From: Bowmanella dokdonensis
GTDB lineage: Bacteria; Pseudomonadota; Gammaproteobacteria; Enterobacterales; Alteromonadaceae
Direction: 5' to 3'
Assembly (NCBI RefSeq): GCF_017254865.1
Contig: NZ_JAFKCV010000002.1
Location: forward strand, 1 to 64,000
DNA: 64,000 nucleotides
Below are positions 54,283 through 63,041 of this stretch, in pieces. Under the pieces are notes generated by a model, which was not told where the DNA came from, did no database searches, and was given only the letters and a program-made list of their open reading frames with translations. A program made the position numbers and the translations under genes. The stretch's first letter is position 1. Each line of letters opens with the position of its first letter.

Positions 54283-54677
54283 GTTCCAGCCCTGAGTCGT
54301 GGGATCCTGCATACGGCTGATAGAACAGGTTGAAGTCCCATTAAGTGTTAAACCATGGGTGCACAATTCGCAAGGTGCGCTGCCGGGATCTGAGTAACTT
54401 CCTACAGGAAATCTGCCGGAGGATTGCTTAACACAATTGCTCAGATTTCGCGTAGCAGCATCCAACACCGGCCAAAGTCTCGTCTCAGTTAAGCACTAAA
54501 AACCAAGAAGGGGACATGTTTTAAGTAAATACACACATTTCCATTAGTACGCTCAATATCAACATATTGCATTTAACATAATATACATTACAGGAATATG
54601 CATAGTCTCTAGAATGGGAGCCGAAGCTCCCTCAAGTCTGATTGGTTTTGTAACGAATTCAGGTTTATCTGAGGCGG

Positions 54678-55325
54678 CTATCTCTCTGTTGCTCCGGCAT
54701 CCTTAACTTCAGAGATTCCGGTGATGATGCGCATATACTCCTCACTAGCCTGGTCACGGGTTTGTACCGTGCGCTTTTTGGTTTGCTTGCAGGCCAGCCA
54801 GCCCTGATTGAAACTGTGCTTAAGTTGGCTGAGCAGATATCGCTGACTGGATGGTCGCAGATTGAGCTTGGCCAGCAGCAACTTGCCCTGGTCCTGGTTA
54901 TCCAGGCCACTTGGCATTTCGGCTACTGCCTGTTTGGCGCTCTCCAGCTTTTCTTCCGGGTCCAGCAGATACTCCAGCACCAGATCGTAATTGTCCCCAT
55001 TCAGCCCGGCATTAACTGCGAAGGCCCGAAGCCGGTCCAGGGTCTGGCTCTTAATGGTCAGGCTGGTCAGATTGCTTAAATAGCGCTGCTTATACTTACG
55101 CCATTTGGCATTTAAGCGTGTATAGCATGGCGCAACCAGCAACCCTTTTAGCTGCTTCATGGCCTCAGCCGGATCCGTTCTCCCCAAATCCGGCAGGTTG
55201 GCATCCGGCACAATGAAATCTGCCGGTTTAATGGCCTTTTCAAGCAGCCCGGTACCAACAAACTTCTGCCAGAGCCTTTTCTCCGGATTTTCGATTTGAG
55301 TCTGTGATGGTGGTCTGGAAGTCAT
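54678..55325 (-). CDS. unrecognised protein with RHH-like segment and upstream palindromes
   Basis: 215 residues, no family recognised. The middle segment LTIKSQTLDRLRAFAVNAGLNGDNYDLVLEYLLDPEE resembles the strand-helix-helix of ribbon-helix-helix DNA-binding proteins. The C-terminus is basic and helical. Two near-identical palindromes (55331-55346 and 55402-55417) lie just before its start, as expected for an autoregulator. No partner gene was seen on this strand. DNA binding is inference. Confidence 0.6.
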   Translation of the reverse strand: MTSRPPSQTQIENPEKRLWQKFVGTGLLEKAIKPADFIVPDANLPDLGRTDPAEAMKQLKGLLVAPCYTRLNAKWRKYKQRYLSNLTSLTIKSQTLDRLRAFAVNAGLNGDNYDLVLEYLLDPEEKLESAKQAVAEMPSGLDNQDQGKLLLAKLNLRPSSQRYLLSQLKHSFNQGWLACKQTKKRTVQTRDQASEEYMRIITGISEVKDAGATER

Positions 55326-55330
55326 ATTTA

Positions 55331-55346
55331 TTGTGACATGTCACAT
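55331..55346. promoter_or_regulatory. palindrome TTGTGACATGTCACAT, proximal site
   Basis: Perfect 14-base core TGTGACATGTCACA, 6 bases upstream of the ATG of the unrecognised gene at 54678-55325. It matches the second site at 55402 in all but the centre and one flank. Confidence 0.65.
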
Positions 55347-55401
55347 GTGGAATCGGTGGCTTCCACTCTAAAGAAGTTGTTGCTTGTGTGCAATGAGGGT
55401 G

Positions 55402-55417
55402 TTGTGACAGGTCACAA
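55402..55417. promoter_or_regulatory. palindrome TTGTGACAGGTCACAA, distal site
   Basis: 7-base arms TTGTGAC/GTCACAA with two central bases. It is 71 bases from the proximal site, centre to centre, close to seven helical turns. It is not a CRP site, since the half-sites are separated by 4, not 6, bases. Confidence 0.65.
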
Positions 55418-55483
55418 TTTTAGCGGTAGCTTCAAAATATTACTGGTGGTGTGAGCCGCTTGGTGCGGCTCAGCATCTGGCCG

Positions 55484-56227
55484 CTAAACCGACAACTGGT
55501 ACATACAAATACTGACGGCGCTGGCCAGATTCAGTGAGTCAATATGGCCGCTACCCTGGATTGTAAAAGCATCGGCCTTAAATCCTGCCAAGGCCTCGGT
55601 GGGCACGCCGCGGGCTTCGTTACCAAACAGATAACAGTCGTAATTAAAAAATTCGCTTCTGTTGATACGGGTCCCCTGCATATCGAGGTAAGCAAATCTG
55701 TTAAAGCGGTTTGGCAATTGGCTGAGTTCCACCTCCAGCTCCAGGGGTACATGGAAGATGGCGCCCATGCTGGCCCGGACCACTTTTGGATTAAAAGGAT
55801 CGACGCTGTTGGGACTGAGCAACAAGCGAAAACCGCCAAACCAGGCCAGGGTTCGTAATATGGTACCCAAATTGCCCGGATCCTGTATTTCGTGCAGATA
55901 GACACAACGTTTGGCCTGGCCAGGAGCAACTGCCGGGCGGGTTAAATCCGGCAGGGGTACGCAGGCAATAATCCCCTGGGGCGTTTTTGTGTCGCTGATA
56001 TGGGCCATTTGCCTGTCATTAAGGGTAACCAGCGTGAATTGGCTATCCAATTGCCCTGCCCATTGCTGATACTTTTGTGTTACATACAGCACGGTATTGT
56101 TCAGACCCGGCTGAGTTTTTGCCGCTTTGGCCAGCTCAAGAATCAGGTGCTCTCCTTCCACCAGGTAGCAGCCCAGTTGGGCGCGATATTTTTTCTGATG
56201 GAGCTTTTTAACGTCGTCCAGTTTCAT
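55484..56227 (-). CDS. SpoU/TrmH-family RNA methyltransferase
   Basis: 247 residues. The N-terminal part is the substrate-binding domain (LGCYLVEGEHLILELAK); the C-terminal SPOUT domain has the three motifs of 2'-O-ribose methyltransferases: EIQDPGNLGTILRT, LFGNEARGV and DSLNLASAVSICMYQL. It uses S-adenosylmethionine to methylate rRNA or tRNA; the exact site cannot be told. The gene is alone on this strand. Confidence 0.9.
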   Translation of the reverse strand: MKLDDVKKLHQKKYRAQLGCYLVEGEHLILELAKAAKTQPGLNNTVLYVTQKYQQWAGQLDSQFTLVTLNDRQMAHISDTKTPQGIIACVPLPDLTRPAVAPGQAKRCVYLHEIQDPGNLGTILRTLAWFGGFRLLLSPNSVDPFNPKVVRASMGAIFHVPLELEVELSQLPNRFNRFAYLDMQGTRINRSEFFNYDCYLFGNEARGVPTEALAGFKADAFTIQGSGHIDSLNLASAVSICMYQLSV

Positions 56228-56452
56228 TGCAGCTTGCCTTTATTCTTTTAAGCACAGGGTAATTGAGAAAAACCGATGCCGTGATACTACTCAGCCCATG
56301 CTTGCCAGTGGGGATACAGTTCTTCGGTGGGGTGGATTGTATCGCCCTGCCCCCTTTAAGTCAGGCAAAAAGCGCGCGGCGGGAACTTGCAAAGCCGGTC
56401 TGCGGGCTTACAATAAGCGCCGTTTTCAGCGTTATAAGCAGCAGACTCAGCC

Positions 56453-57073
56453 ATGGCCCGATCAAAAACCAGTAAAAAATGGATGGACGAACACGTCAAC
56501 GATCCCTACGTCAAAAAGGCACAGGTCGACGGCTACCGATCCCGGGCCAGTTATAAGCTGCTGGAAATCAATGAGAAGGACAAGCTGTTTCGCCCCGGCA
56601 GCGTGGTGATGGATCTGGGCAGCGCCCCCGGCGGCTGGTCGCAGGTGGTAGCGCCGATAGTCGGCGATTCAGGGCGACTGATTGCCTCCGATATCCTGCC
56701 TATGGACAGCATTATCGGAGTGGACTTTATCCAGGGGGATTTTACCGAGGAAGCGGTTTACGAGCAGATCCTGCAAGCCCTGGGCGACAATAAAGTGGAT
56801 GTGGTGATCTCAGATATGGCCCCTAATCAGAGTGGCGTTAAAACCACCGATCAGTATGCCTCAATGCATCTGGTGGAGCTGGCTCTGGATATGTCCCGTA
56901 ACGTACTCAAACCAGGCGGTTGCTTCTGTGCCAAGGTGTTTCAGGGCGTGGGCTATGAAGAGTATGTTAAAGACGTACGCAGCTCCTTTGACAAAGTCCT
57001 GGTGCGTAAACCCGCTGCTTCGCGCCCCCGCTCCCGGGAAGTCTATCTGGTGGCCAAGGGATTCAAAGGCTGA
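56453..57073 (+). CDS. rlmE: 23S rRNA 2'-O-ribose methyltransferase RlmE
   Basis: 206 residues, the FtsJ/RrmJ length. Lys35 (SYKLLEI), the SAM motif [11 protein letters not shown] (54-64), the Asp in VISDMAPN and the Lys in FCAKVFQG form the K-D-K-E catalytic set. It methylates U2552 in the A-loop of 23S rRNA during 50S assembly and is heat-inducible in E. coli. Here it stands alone rather than with ftsH. Confidence 0.96.
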   Translation: MARSKTSKKWMDEHVNDPYVKKAQVDGYRSRASYKLLEINEKDKLFRPGSVVMDLGSAPGGWSQVVAPIVGDSGRLIASDILPMDSIIGVDFIQGDFTEEAVYEQILQALGDNKVDVVISDMAPNQSGVKTTDQYASMHLVELALDMSRNVLKPGGCFCAKVFQGVGYEEYVKDVRSSFDKVLVRKPAASRPRSREVYLVAKGFKG

Positions 57074-57092
57074 CACCGCTCCCGTAGCCCTG

Positions 57093-57416
57093 CTAGCGCT
57101 CCAGCAGCGGCAGTTTATCCGCCACACCGTTCCACTGGTCGGCATCCTCTGGCGGGGCTTTCAGTTCGGTAATATTTGGCCATTCCCGGCACAGCTGGGC
57201 GTTGATGGGCAGAAATTCCGCCTGGTCAGGCGGCAGTTCGGTGTCCTGAAAAATTGCCTCAGCCGGGCATTCCGGCACACATAAAGCGCAGTCGATACAG
57301 ATTTCCGGGGCAATGACCAGAAAGTTCGGCCCCTCAAAAAACGCATCCACCGGGCAAACAGCCACACAGTCAGTGTATTTGCATTTTATGCAGTTGTCGG
57401 TCACTACAAAGGTCAT
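57093..57416 (-). CDS. fdxA: 7Fe-8S ferredoxin FdxA
   Basis: 107 residues. Cys9, Cys12, Cys17, Cys21 and Cys40, Cys43, Cys46, Cys50 carry one [3Fe-4S] and one [4Fe-4S] cluster, as in Azotobacter ferredoxin I. The C-terminal extension ([13 protein letters not shown]) is typical of the class. It is a soluble electron carrier. Convergent to rlmE with 19 bases between them. Confidence 0.95.
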   Translation of the reverse strand: MTFVVTDNCIKCKYTDCVAVCPVDAFFEGPNFLVIAPEICIDCALCVPECPAEAIFQDTELPPDQAEFLPINAQLCREWPNITELKAPPEDADQWNGVADKLPLLER

Positions 57417-57583
57417 CGGAGCGTCTTCATCAGCGATAATGCCGGCAAGTGTAAAGTAGCCCGGTTAAATCTCAAGTGTCTTTCACCCTGACCGGGTCAG
57501 TTTCCCTATCTATAGGCAACCCGCTGTTTTAAAATACCCCGCCCTGGCGGAACGGCCGTCCGGCGAGTTTACGAGAGTCTATT

Positions 57584-59200
57584 ATGTTGCGTTTGACGGA
57601 TATTAAGTTACCCCTGGATCACGATGAACACGCCCTGGAGCAGGCCGTTTTAAGCAAGCTCAATATAGACAAAGGCCGGCTGATTTCCTTCGATTTGTTC
57701 AAACGTGGTTACGACGCACGTAACAATAAAGACATCCAATTTATCTATACCCTGGATGTGGAGGTAAGGGACCAGGCAGCCTTATTAGCACAATTTTCAG
57801 ACGATCAGTCGGTACGCGTAACCCCTGATATGCGCTATCAGTTTGTTGCCCAGGCTCCCAGTGAACTCAGCCACAGACCCGTGGTGGTGGGCCTGGGTCC
57901 CTGTGGCTTGTTTGCCGCCCTGATTCTGGCACAGATGGGTTTTAAACCCATAGTACTGGAGCGCGGCAAGGCCGTTCGTGAGCGCACCAAAGACACCTTC
58001 GGCTTCTGGCGCAAACAGCCCCTGAATCCGGAATCCAATGTGCAGTTTGGTGAAGGCGGTGCCGGCACTTTCTCTGATGGTAAACTGTACAGCCAGGTGA
58101 AAGATCGTAAACACTACGGCCGAAAGGTACTGCACGAATTTGTTGCCGCCGGCGCCCCCGAAGAGATCATGTATGTGAGTAAACCCCATATCGGCACCTT
58201 TAAGCTGGTCAGTATGGTGGAAAAAATGCGTGAGCAGATCCTCTCCCTGGGCGGAGAAATCCGCTTCAGCACCCGGGTCGAAAAACTGGATCTTGACCGG
58301 CAGAACGATGGCTACCAAATCAAAGGGTTACATTTGTCCGGCGGCGGGTATCTGGCATGCCGGCAGGTGATTCTGGCTCTCGGACACAGTGCCCGCGACA
58401 CCTTTGCCGCTCTTTATGAACAAGGCGTTTACATGGAGGCCAAGCCTTTTTCCATCGGATTTCGTATAGAGCACGAACAAAGCATGATCGACCGTTGCCG
58501 CTTCGGTGATAACGCAGGCAATCCTATTTTAGGGGCCGCCGACTATAAGTTGGTGCACCACTGCAAGAATGGCCGTTCAGTGTACAGCTTTTGTATGTGC
58601 CCGGGCGGTACGGTTGTGGCTGCCGCCTCAGAGCCCGGCCGGGTCGTCACCAACGGCATGAGCCAGTATTCACGCCATGAGCGTAATGCCAACAGCGCCA
58701 TTGTGGTAGGTATCACCCCTGAGCAGGACTACCCTGGCCATCCCCTGGCAGGTATCGAACTGCAACGCCGCCTGGAAGAACTGGCGTTTCATGCCGGCGG
58801 TGAGAACTATCATGCCCCGGCCCAGTTAATTGGTGATTTTCTGGCCGGCAAACCCAGCACGGAGCTGGGTGAGGTCAAACCCTCCTATACGCCGGGCGTG
58901 ACCCTGACCGATTTAAGCAAGGTAGTGCCGGATTATGTGACCCAGGCCATTCGCGAGGCCATTCCCGCCTTTGAGCGGCAGATTAAAGGCTTTGCCAAAG
59001 CCGACGGTTTGCTGACCGGGGTGGAAACCCGCACCTCTTCTCCTGTCTGTATCAAGCGTGGCGAGGATTACCAGAGCGTCAATGTGCGGGGCCTGTACCC
59101 GGCCGGTGAAGGGGCCGGCTATGCAGGCGGTATCTGGTCGGCGGGCATCGATGGTATTCGGGTGGCAGAGGCGTTGGCGCTGGCATTCGGGGAAAGTTAG
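57584..59200 (+). CDS. FAD-dependent oxidoreductase (COG2509 type)
   Basis: 538 residues: an N-terminal alpha/beta cap (about 1-85), then a dinucleotide fold (VVVGLGPCGLFAALILAQMG, near 100-120) and the family blocks FWRKQPLNPESNVQFGEGGAGTFSDGKLYSQVKDR, YSFCMCPGGTVVAAASEPG and LYPAGEGAGYAGGIWSAGIDGI. This is the widespread but uncharacterised COG2509 flavoprotein family. Some Cys in the MCPGG stretch could take part in chemistry. Its end overlaps the convergent GTPase gene by 4 bases. The reaction is unknown. Confidence 0.9.
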   Translation: MLRLTDIKLPLDHDEHALEQAVLSKLNIDKGRLISFDLFKRGYDARNNKDIQFIYTLDVEVRDQAALLAQFSDDQSVRVTPDMRYQFVAQAPSELSHRPVVVGLGPCGLFAALILAQMGFKPIVLERGKAVRERTKDTFGFWRKQPLNPESNVQFGEGGAGTFSDGKLYSQVKDRKHYGRKVLHEFVAAGAPEEIMYVSKPHIGTFKLVSMVEKMREQILSLGGEIRFSTRVEKLDLDRQNDGYQIKGLHLSGGGYLACRQVILALGHSARDTFAALYEQGVYMEAKPFSIGFRIEHEQSMIDRCRFGDNAGNPILGAADYKLVHHCKNGRSVYSFCMCPGGTVVAAASEPGRVVTNGMSQYSRHERNANSAIVVGITPEQDYPGHPLAGIELQRRLEELAFHAGGENYHAPAQLIGDFLAGKPSTELGEVKPSYTPGVTLTDLSKVVPDYVTQAIREAIPAFERQIKGFAKADGLLTGVETRTSSPVCIKRGEDYQSVNVRGLYPAGEGAGYAGGIWSAGIDGIRVAEALALAFGES

Positions 59201-60198
59201 CGCCCCTGCTTCATCCTTTTACTCTGCGCCTCACGCTTCTCGGTGCGTTTTTCTTTGCGATCCTGCTTTTCGGGGGTGAGTGAGCCGTCTTTAAACTTTT
59301 GCTTACGCCTGGCCTTGTCGGCGATCTTTTTGGCGGCGGCTTCGGCCATCTCAATTTTCTCTTCAGCGACCATCGCCGGTGTCTCCAGGCTGATTCTGCC
59401 CAGTTTGCCGGATTGAAGTTCGTTGAGCAGCACCTCGCAGATCTTGTGCAAGTTAACCCGGCCACCGCTCATCAACGCGCCGCGCTTTTTGGCTGCCGCC
59501 TCTAAGAAAGCCAACTCGGTATCAGGTAGCTCCTCCAGCTTAAAGCGTTCTTTCATCAACTGCGGATAGGCCTTAATCAGATAATCGGCCGCATAGAAGC
59601 CCACATCATCATATTCCATCGCCGTGTTTTTCACCGCTCCGGAAGCCGCCAGTCGGTAGATGGAATTAGGATTCTCTATCTTGGGCCACAGCACCCCCGG
59701 CGTGTCGTACAACACAATGCCGCTGCCCAGGTTAATGCGCTGCTGGCTTTTGGTGATCGCAGGCTCATTGCCGGTTTTGGCAATGGTACGCTCGGCAAGG
59801 ATATTGATCAGGGTCGACTTACCCACATTGGGAATGCCGGTGATCATCGCGTTGATGGATTTGACTGAAGCCGCCTTTTGCGCACAGGCGCTACGAATTA
59901 GCTGTATGATCTGCTTGCTGTTAGCCGGATTGCCGTTGGAGGTGGTAAGGGTGGTTACCCCACGCTCAGACTCAAGGTGGGCCTGCCACTGCGCCGTAAT
60001 GTCCGGATCGGCCAGATCGAACTTGTTGAGAACTTTCAGGCAGGGTTTATCGCCGCGGATCCTGGCAATTTCGGGGTTTTCACTCGAATAGGGGATGCGC
60101 GCATCCAGCACTTCAATCAGGATATCCACCTGATTTAGCGATTCCTTTATCTCTTTCAGGGCTTTGTGCATGTGCCCCGGAAACCAATGCAAGCTCAC
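59197..60198 (-). CDS. YlqF/YawG-family circularly permuted GTPase (RbgA-like)
   Basis: 333 residues from GTG at 60198 (MSLHWFPGHMHKALKE), a start favoured by GAGGA upstream; ATG at 60231 would add 11 residues. The circularly permuted GTPase order is visible: G4 NKFD first, then the P-loop GIPNVGKST and DTPG. A basic C-terminal tail (KQKFKDGSLTPEKQDRKEKR) should bind RNA. Relatives such as RbgA assist late 50S ribosome assembly. It is 4 bases over the end of the convergent flavoprotein gene. Confidence 0.9.
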   Translation of the reverse strand: MSLHWFPGHMHKALKEIKESLNQVDILIEVLDARIPYSSENPEIARIRGDKPCLKVLNKFDLADPDITAQWQAHLESERGVTTLTTSNGNPANSKQIIQLIRSACAQKAASVKSINAMITGIPNVGKSTLINILAERTIAKTGNEPAITKSQQRINLGSGIVLYDTPGVLWPKIENPNSIYRLAASGAVKNTAMEYDDVGFYAADYLIKAYPQLMKERFKLEELPDTELAFLEAAAKKRGALMSGGRVNLHKICEVLLNELQSGKLGRISLETPAMVAEEKIEMAEAAAKKIADKARRKQKFKDGSLTPEKQDRKEKRTEKREAQSKRMKQGR

Positions 60199-60327
60199 GT
60201 CAACTTTCCTCAACCAATCAACTGGCTGCATTCTACTGCATGTGGCGCCATGATTGGCAGTTATCTGCCTTGCCCGGGTCAGATACGGCTTTACCTGACT
60301 CCCTACTGCGTCTCTGTCGAAACGCCA

Positions 60328-61212
60328 TTAACAGTCAGCCAGGTAACCAGGTGCAATAGCCAGATTTTCCGCCCCATAAAGCGTCTGGCGGTTCTCCAGG
60401 TAGAGTTGGTATTCCGGCCCCCTCAGTCCGGCGCTGGCGGTGCAATCCACATTCCAGCGACGCAGCAGGTAGCCGGCCATAGCCGCCCGTACTGTTATCT
60501 TCAGACGCCCGTTTTCCATGCCGTAATCCATTTCTATGGCAGTGGGATACTTTACATTGTGCGGATGGGGAATCAGATGCAACGGCATCATCCTGACCCA
60601 CTGGTGATCGTCCTGTTTATCCTCGCCCGGCTGTCCCTCCCCTGCCAGCAAGGTAGCCTTGGCGATGCGGGTCAGGACAAAATCACGGAACGCGTCTGAT
60701 TTGCGATCATAGGCCCTCACATGCCATCGCAGGCCGTTATCCACAATGCTGTGGGGCACGATTTCCCGCGCCCCTGAACCACTGCTCAGCGACGTATAGA
60801 TAATACTTACCGGCTTGCTGTTGAGGATGGCCTGCACCAGGCGGGCCACCACAAAAATGTCCGGTACATTGAGCTGACTGGGTGCTTCCACCGGAAAACG
60901 TATATCGCCAATGGCGTCGAAACCATCGGAAATATCATTGGCCAGTTTCATCAGGGTTTTGCGCGCATCATGCTCAAACAGTGGTCTGAATGTCTGGGTT
61001 TGCAGATAGCGTTTTAGCGCCAGGTCATAAATAAGGTTGTCCGGCGCCAGGGATTTATACAGATTGAAATCTCGGGAACCGGCCGACAGCCCCACCTGGA
61101 ACCGCTTCAGCAGATCATGGCGGGTCAGGTGGCCGCGAAACATCAAACAGAAGTCGATAAACGCAAGTCTCTGGCGCTGGGCGAAGATGATCTCGGTTAA
61201 TTCCATGGGCAT
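60328..61212 (-). CDS. WYL-domain transcriptional regulator (CapW/BrxR-like)
   Basis: 294 residues: an N-terminal winged-helix segment (RLAFIDFCLMFRGHLTRHDLLKRFQVGLSAGSRDFNLYKSLAP, about 15-57) and a WYL domain (about 125-205, with SIIYTSLSSGSGAREIVPHSIVDNGLRWHVRAYDRKSDAFRDFVLTRI) plus a C-terminal WCX part. The layout and length match the BrxR/CapW group, repressors often found with anti-phage systems. None is visible nearby; its divergent neighbour is a complex I-like operon, with 190 bases shared. ATG at 61212 or 61206. What it controls is unknown. Confidence 0.87.
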   Translation of the reverse strand: MPMELTEIIFAQRQRLAFIDFCLMFRGHLTRHDLLKRFQVGLSAGSRDFNLYKSLAPDNLIYDLALKRYLQTQTFRPLFEHDARKTLMKLANDISDGFDAIGDIRFPVEAPSQLNVPDIFVVARLVQAILNSKPVSIIYTSLSSGSGAREIVPHSIVDNGLRWHVRAYDRKSDAFRDFVLTRIAKATLLAGEGQPGEDKQDDHQWVRMMPLHLIPHPHNVKYPTAIEMDYGMENGRLKITVRAAMAGYLLRRWNVDCTASAGLRGPEYQLYLENRQTLYGAENLAIAPGYLADC

Positions 61213-61401
61213 TGATAATGGTTATTTTGAGTGCCAAACATGATTCATAATAAACCGCGTGTCAATAATATCTCTGTGCTCTGTAAAAATTACCCCTGCT
61301 GCTTCCTGACCGAACGAAAATCGAACTGCGATGCCTGAATTTCGGTACTTTCACCCCGGAATAAAAAATGCTTGGTAGTCACAGAAAAAGGAGGGACACA
61401 C

Positions 61402-61743
61402 TTGGATCTGGCAAACCTGCTACTCATCCCGCTTATCGCCGCTGTGCTTATTCTGGCATTGGAAAAATGCCTGAGACGTAATCATTCCTCCTACCCCCAA
61501 GCCCGGCCCTACTCAGGGGGCGGCGACCTCTCGAGCCATGCCTGGTGCCGCTTTCATGTTCGCTACTACCCCATGGCCCTGCTGCTGATTGCCTTCGAAA
61601 TGGAGATGATGTTCATGTATCCATGGGCGGTGGTCTATGTGGCCGAAGGCATCAAGGCGCTGATGGAAATGGGTATGTTCCTGACCATACTCGCGCTGGG
61701 TATTGTCTATGCCTGGCGGGAAGGGGTCTTCAGATGGCAGTAA
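61402..61743 (+). CDS. NuoA-like subunit of a degenerate complex I-type complex
   Basis: 113 residues from TTG at 61402, chosen because GGAGGG lies 6 bases before it. Three membrane helices in the NuoA pattern, with the conserved loop region CLRRNHSSYPQARPYSGGGD and YYPMALLLIAFEMEMMFMYPWAV. It is the first gene of an operon continuing with a NuoB/NuoD-like fusion and a NuoH-like protein. It overlaps the next gene by 10 bases. Standard NuoA would sit in a 13- to 14-gene nuo operon; only its early part is in the window. Confidence 0.85.
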   Translation: MDLANLLLIPLIAAVLILALEKCLRRNHSSYPQARPYSGGGDLSSHAWCRFHVRYYPMALLLIAFEMEMMFMYPWAVVYVAEGIKALMEMGMFLTILALGIVYAWREGVFRWQ

Positions 61744-63041
61744 GCCTTTGGCAGCGGCTGGCTGCCCGTGCCTCCGTCCCCGTATTTGTGGCATCCGGCA
61801 AGGATGAGCCAGACGAAATTCAGGATATGCTCTGGCAGACCGGTCGTATCAAGCTGGTGTTTACTCCGCGTCACGCCAGCCTGTTAGTGGTTACCGGGCA
61901 GATTCCAGTGGAACAGTCACAGAGCCTGGCCATCATTCATGATCAACTTCCCCACCCGCGAGCCACCCTTTGGTGTGGCGGACAGCCTTGTTTTGAATTT
62001 ATCGCTGCCAAAAGGGCCCCGTCACCTCAGACATTGGTGGCGAGTGCTGAGGATCTGCCACAGCGGATCAAGGAAACACAAAAGCAGCTTTTAAGTGGAA
62101 AACGGCAAAGCGAGCCGGACCTCAATCCGGATAGGCCCCCTGCCCCCTGGCAAGGTAAAGGGGATCATGGCCAGGGGGGGGAAGGTATGATGGGAGGCAA
62201 ACCCTATGGCCGCCCCATGGCAATGATGGAGGCCGACCTGCGTGACGGGCTGATGCTGGATGCCCTTGAGTTTTCCGTGGGGCCTTTTTACCACGGGCTG
62301 CCCGCTGGGCTGATGGCCAGCGTCAGCCTGCAGGGTGACGTCATCCTAAAGTGGCAGGTGGAATCGCCTCCCTTCCCTACTGCTCTGCCGTCGGTTTTTG
62401 TCCGCGCCCTGCACCAAGATACCCCACTGGCAGATCTGGAAATCTGGCGCGTACGGGTTCATCTGCAGCGACTGGCCAGAATGATGGCGCTGGACGGACT
62501 GGACTGTGCGGCTGTGCGTACCCTGCGCCTGGCCGGTCCCCTGCCCTGCATAACGCAAGCCGGGCTGGGAGCTTTGCAAAAACAAGTCGGATCCCTTGAG
62601 AAGCACCTGAGAAAGCGTGGATTTTTTGCCCTGGGTGCCGGTATCGGTGAACTCGATGCCCAACAGGCAAACCTTATGGGCGGTTATGTGGGGCGCGCCT
62701 GTGGCATGCAGGAGGATGCTCGCAGCACAAGCAAGCCATATCAGGCCCTGGGATTCACCGTTTCCTGTCAGGATAAAGGGGATGTGCAAAGTCGCCGCTT
62801 GCAATTGTTTGCTGAAGTTCACCAGGCCATCGCCCTGGCAGCAAAGGCAGGACGGGAAGAGGTTATGTTAACCCATGAGGAGATTGAAACTCCGGTGGGC
62901 AGGTTAACCAAGCGACAGGCCCCCAAGGATCACAGCGAGATGTTGCAGAGCCTGCTGCCAGGCATGGAATGGCGTGAAGCCCTGATGACTCTGGCCAGCC
63001 TGCCGGTGGCGGGCGCAACAAGGGAGGGCGGATGGCAATGA
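61734..63041 (+). CDS. degenerate NuoB/NuoD-like fusion protein without iron-sulfur ligands
   Basis: 435 residues from ATG at 61734 (MAVSLWQRLAARA). Residues 33-80 (MLWQTGRIKLVFTPRHASLLVVTGQ, then IIHDQLPHPRATLW) parallel NuoB, but the CC pair and later Cys that bind cluster N2 are absent. Residues about 160-435 parallel NuoD/HycE: PMAMMEADLRDGLMLDALEFSVGPFYHGLPAG, GDVILKW, and MGGYVGRACGMQEDAR...KGDVQSRRLQLFAEVHQAI. The NuoD quinone-site HxxxH is not seen, and a glycine-rich linker (140-157) joins the halves. It is likely a structural remnant of the peripheral arm without redox function. It overlaps nuoA- and nuoH-like genes on both sides. Confidence 0.75.
   Translation: MAVSLWQRLAARASVPVFVASGKDEPDEIQDMLWQTGRIKLVFTPRHASLLVVTGQIPVEQSQSLAIIHDQLPHPRATLWCGGQPCFEFIAAKRAPSPQTLVASAEDLPQRIKETQKQLLSGKRQSEPDLNPDRPPAPWQGKGDHGQGGEGMMGGKPYGRPMAMMEADLRDGLMLDALEFSVGPFYHGLPAGLMASVSLQGDVILKWQVESPPFPTALPSVFVRALHQDTPLADLEIWRVRVHLQRLARMMALDGLDCAAVRTLRLAGPLPCITQAGLGALQKQVGSLEKHLRKRGFFALGAGIGELDAQQANLMGGYVGRACGMQEDARSTSKPYQALGFTVSCQDKGDVQSRRLQLFAEVHQAIALAAKAGREEVMLTHEEIETPVGRLTKRQAPKDHSEMLQSLLPGMEWREALMTLASLPVAGATREGGWQ

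Noticed and set aside
55331-55417. CRP binding sites (TGTGA...TCACA)
   Set aside because: The half-sites are separated by 4 bases; the CRP consensus needs 6. The pair fits another dimeric regulator better.
60328-61212. Phage-defence island around the CapW/BrxR-like regulator
   Set aside because: No BREX, CBASS or other defence gene is visible on either side within the window.
61734-63041. Annotating the fusion as a functional NADH dehydrogenase subunit
   Set aside because: The iron-sulfur cysteines and the quinone-site histidines are missing, so a redox role is not supported.
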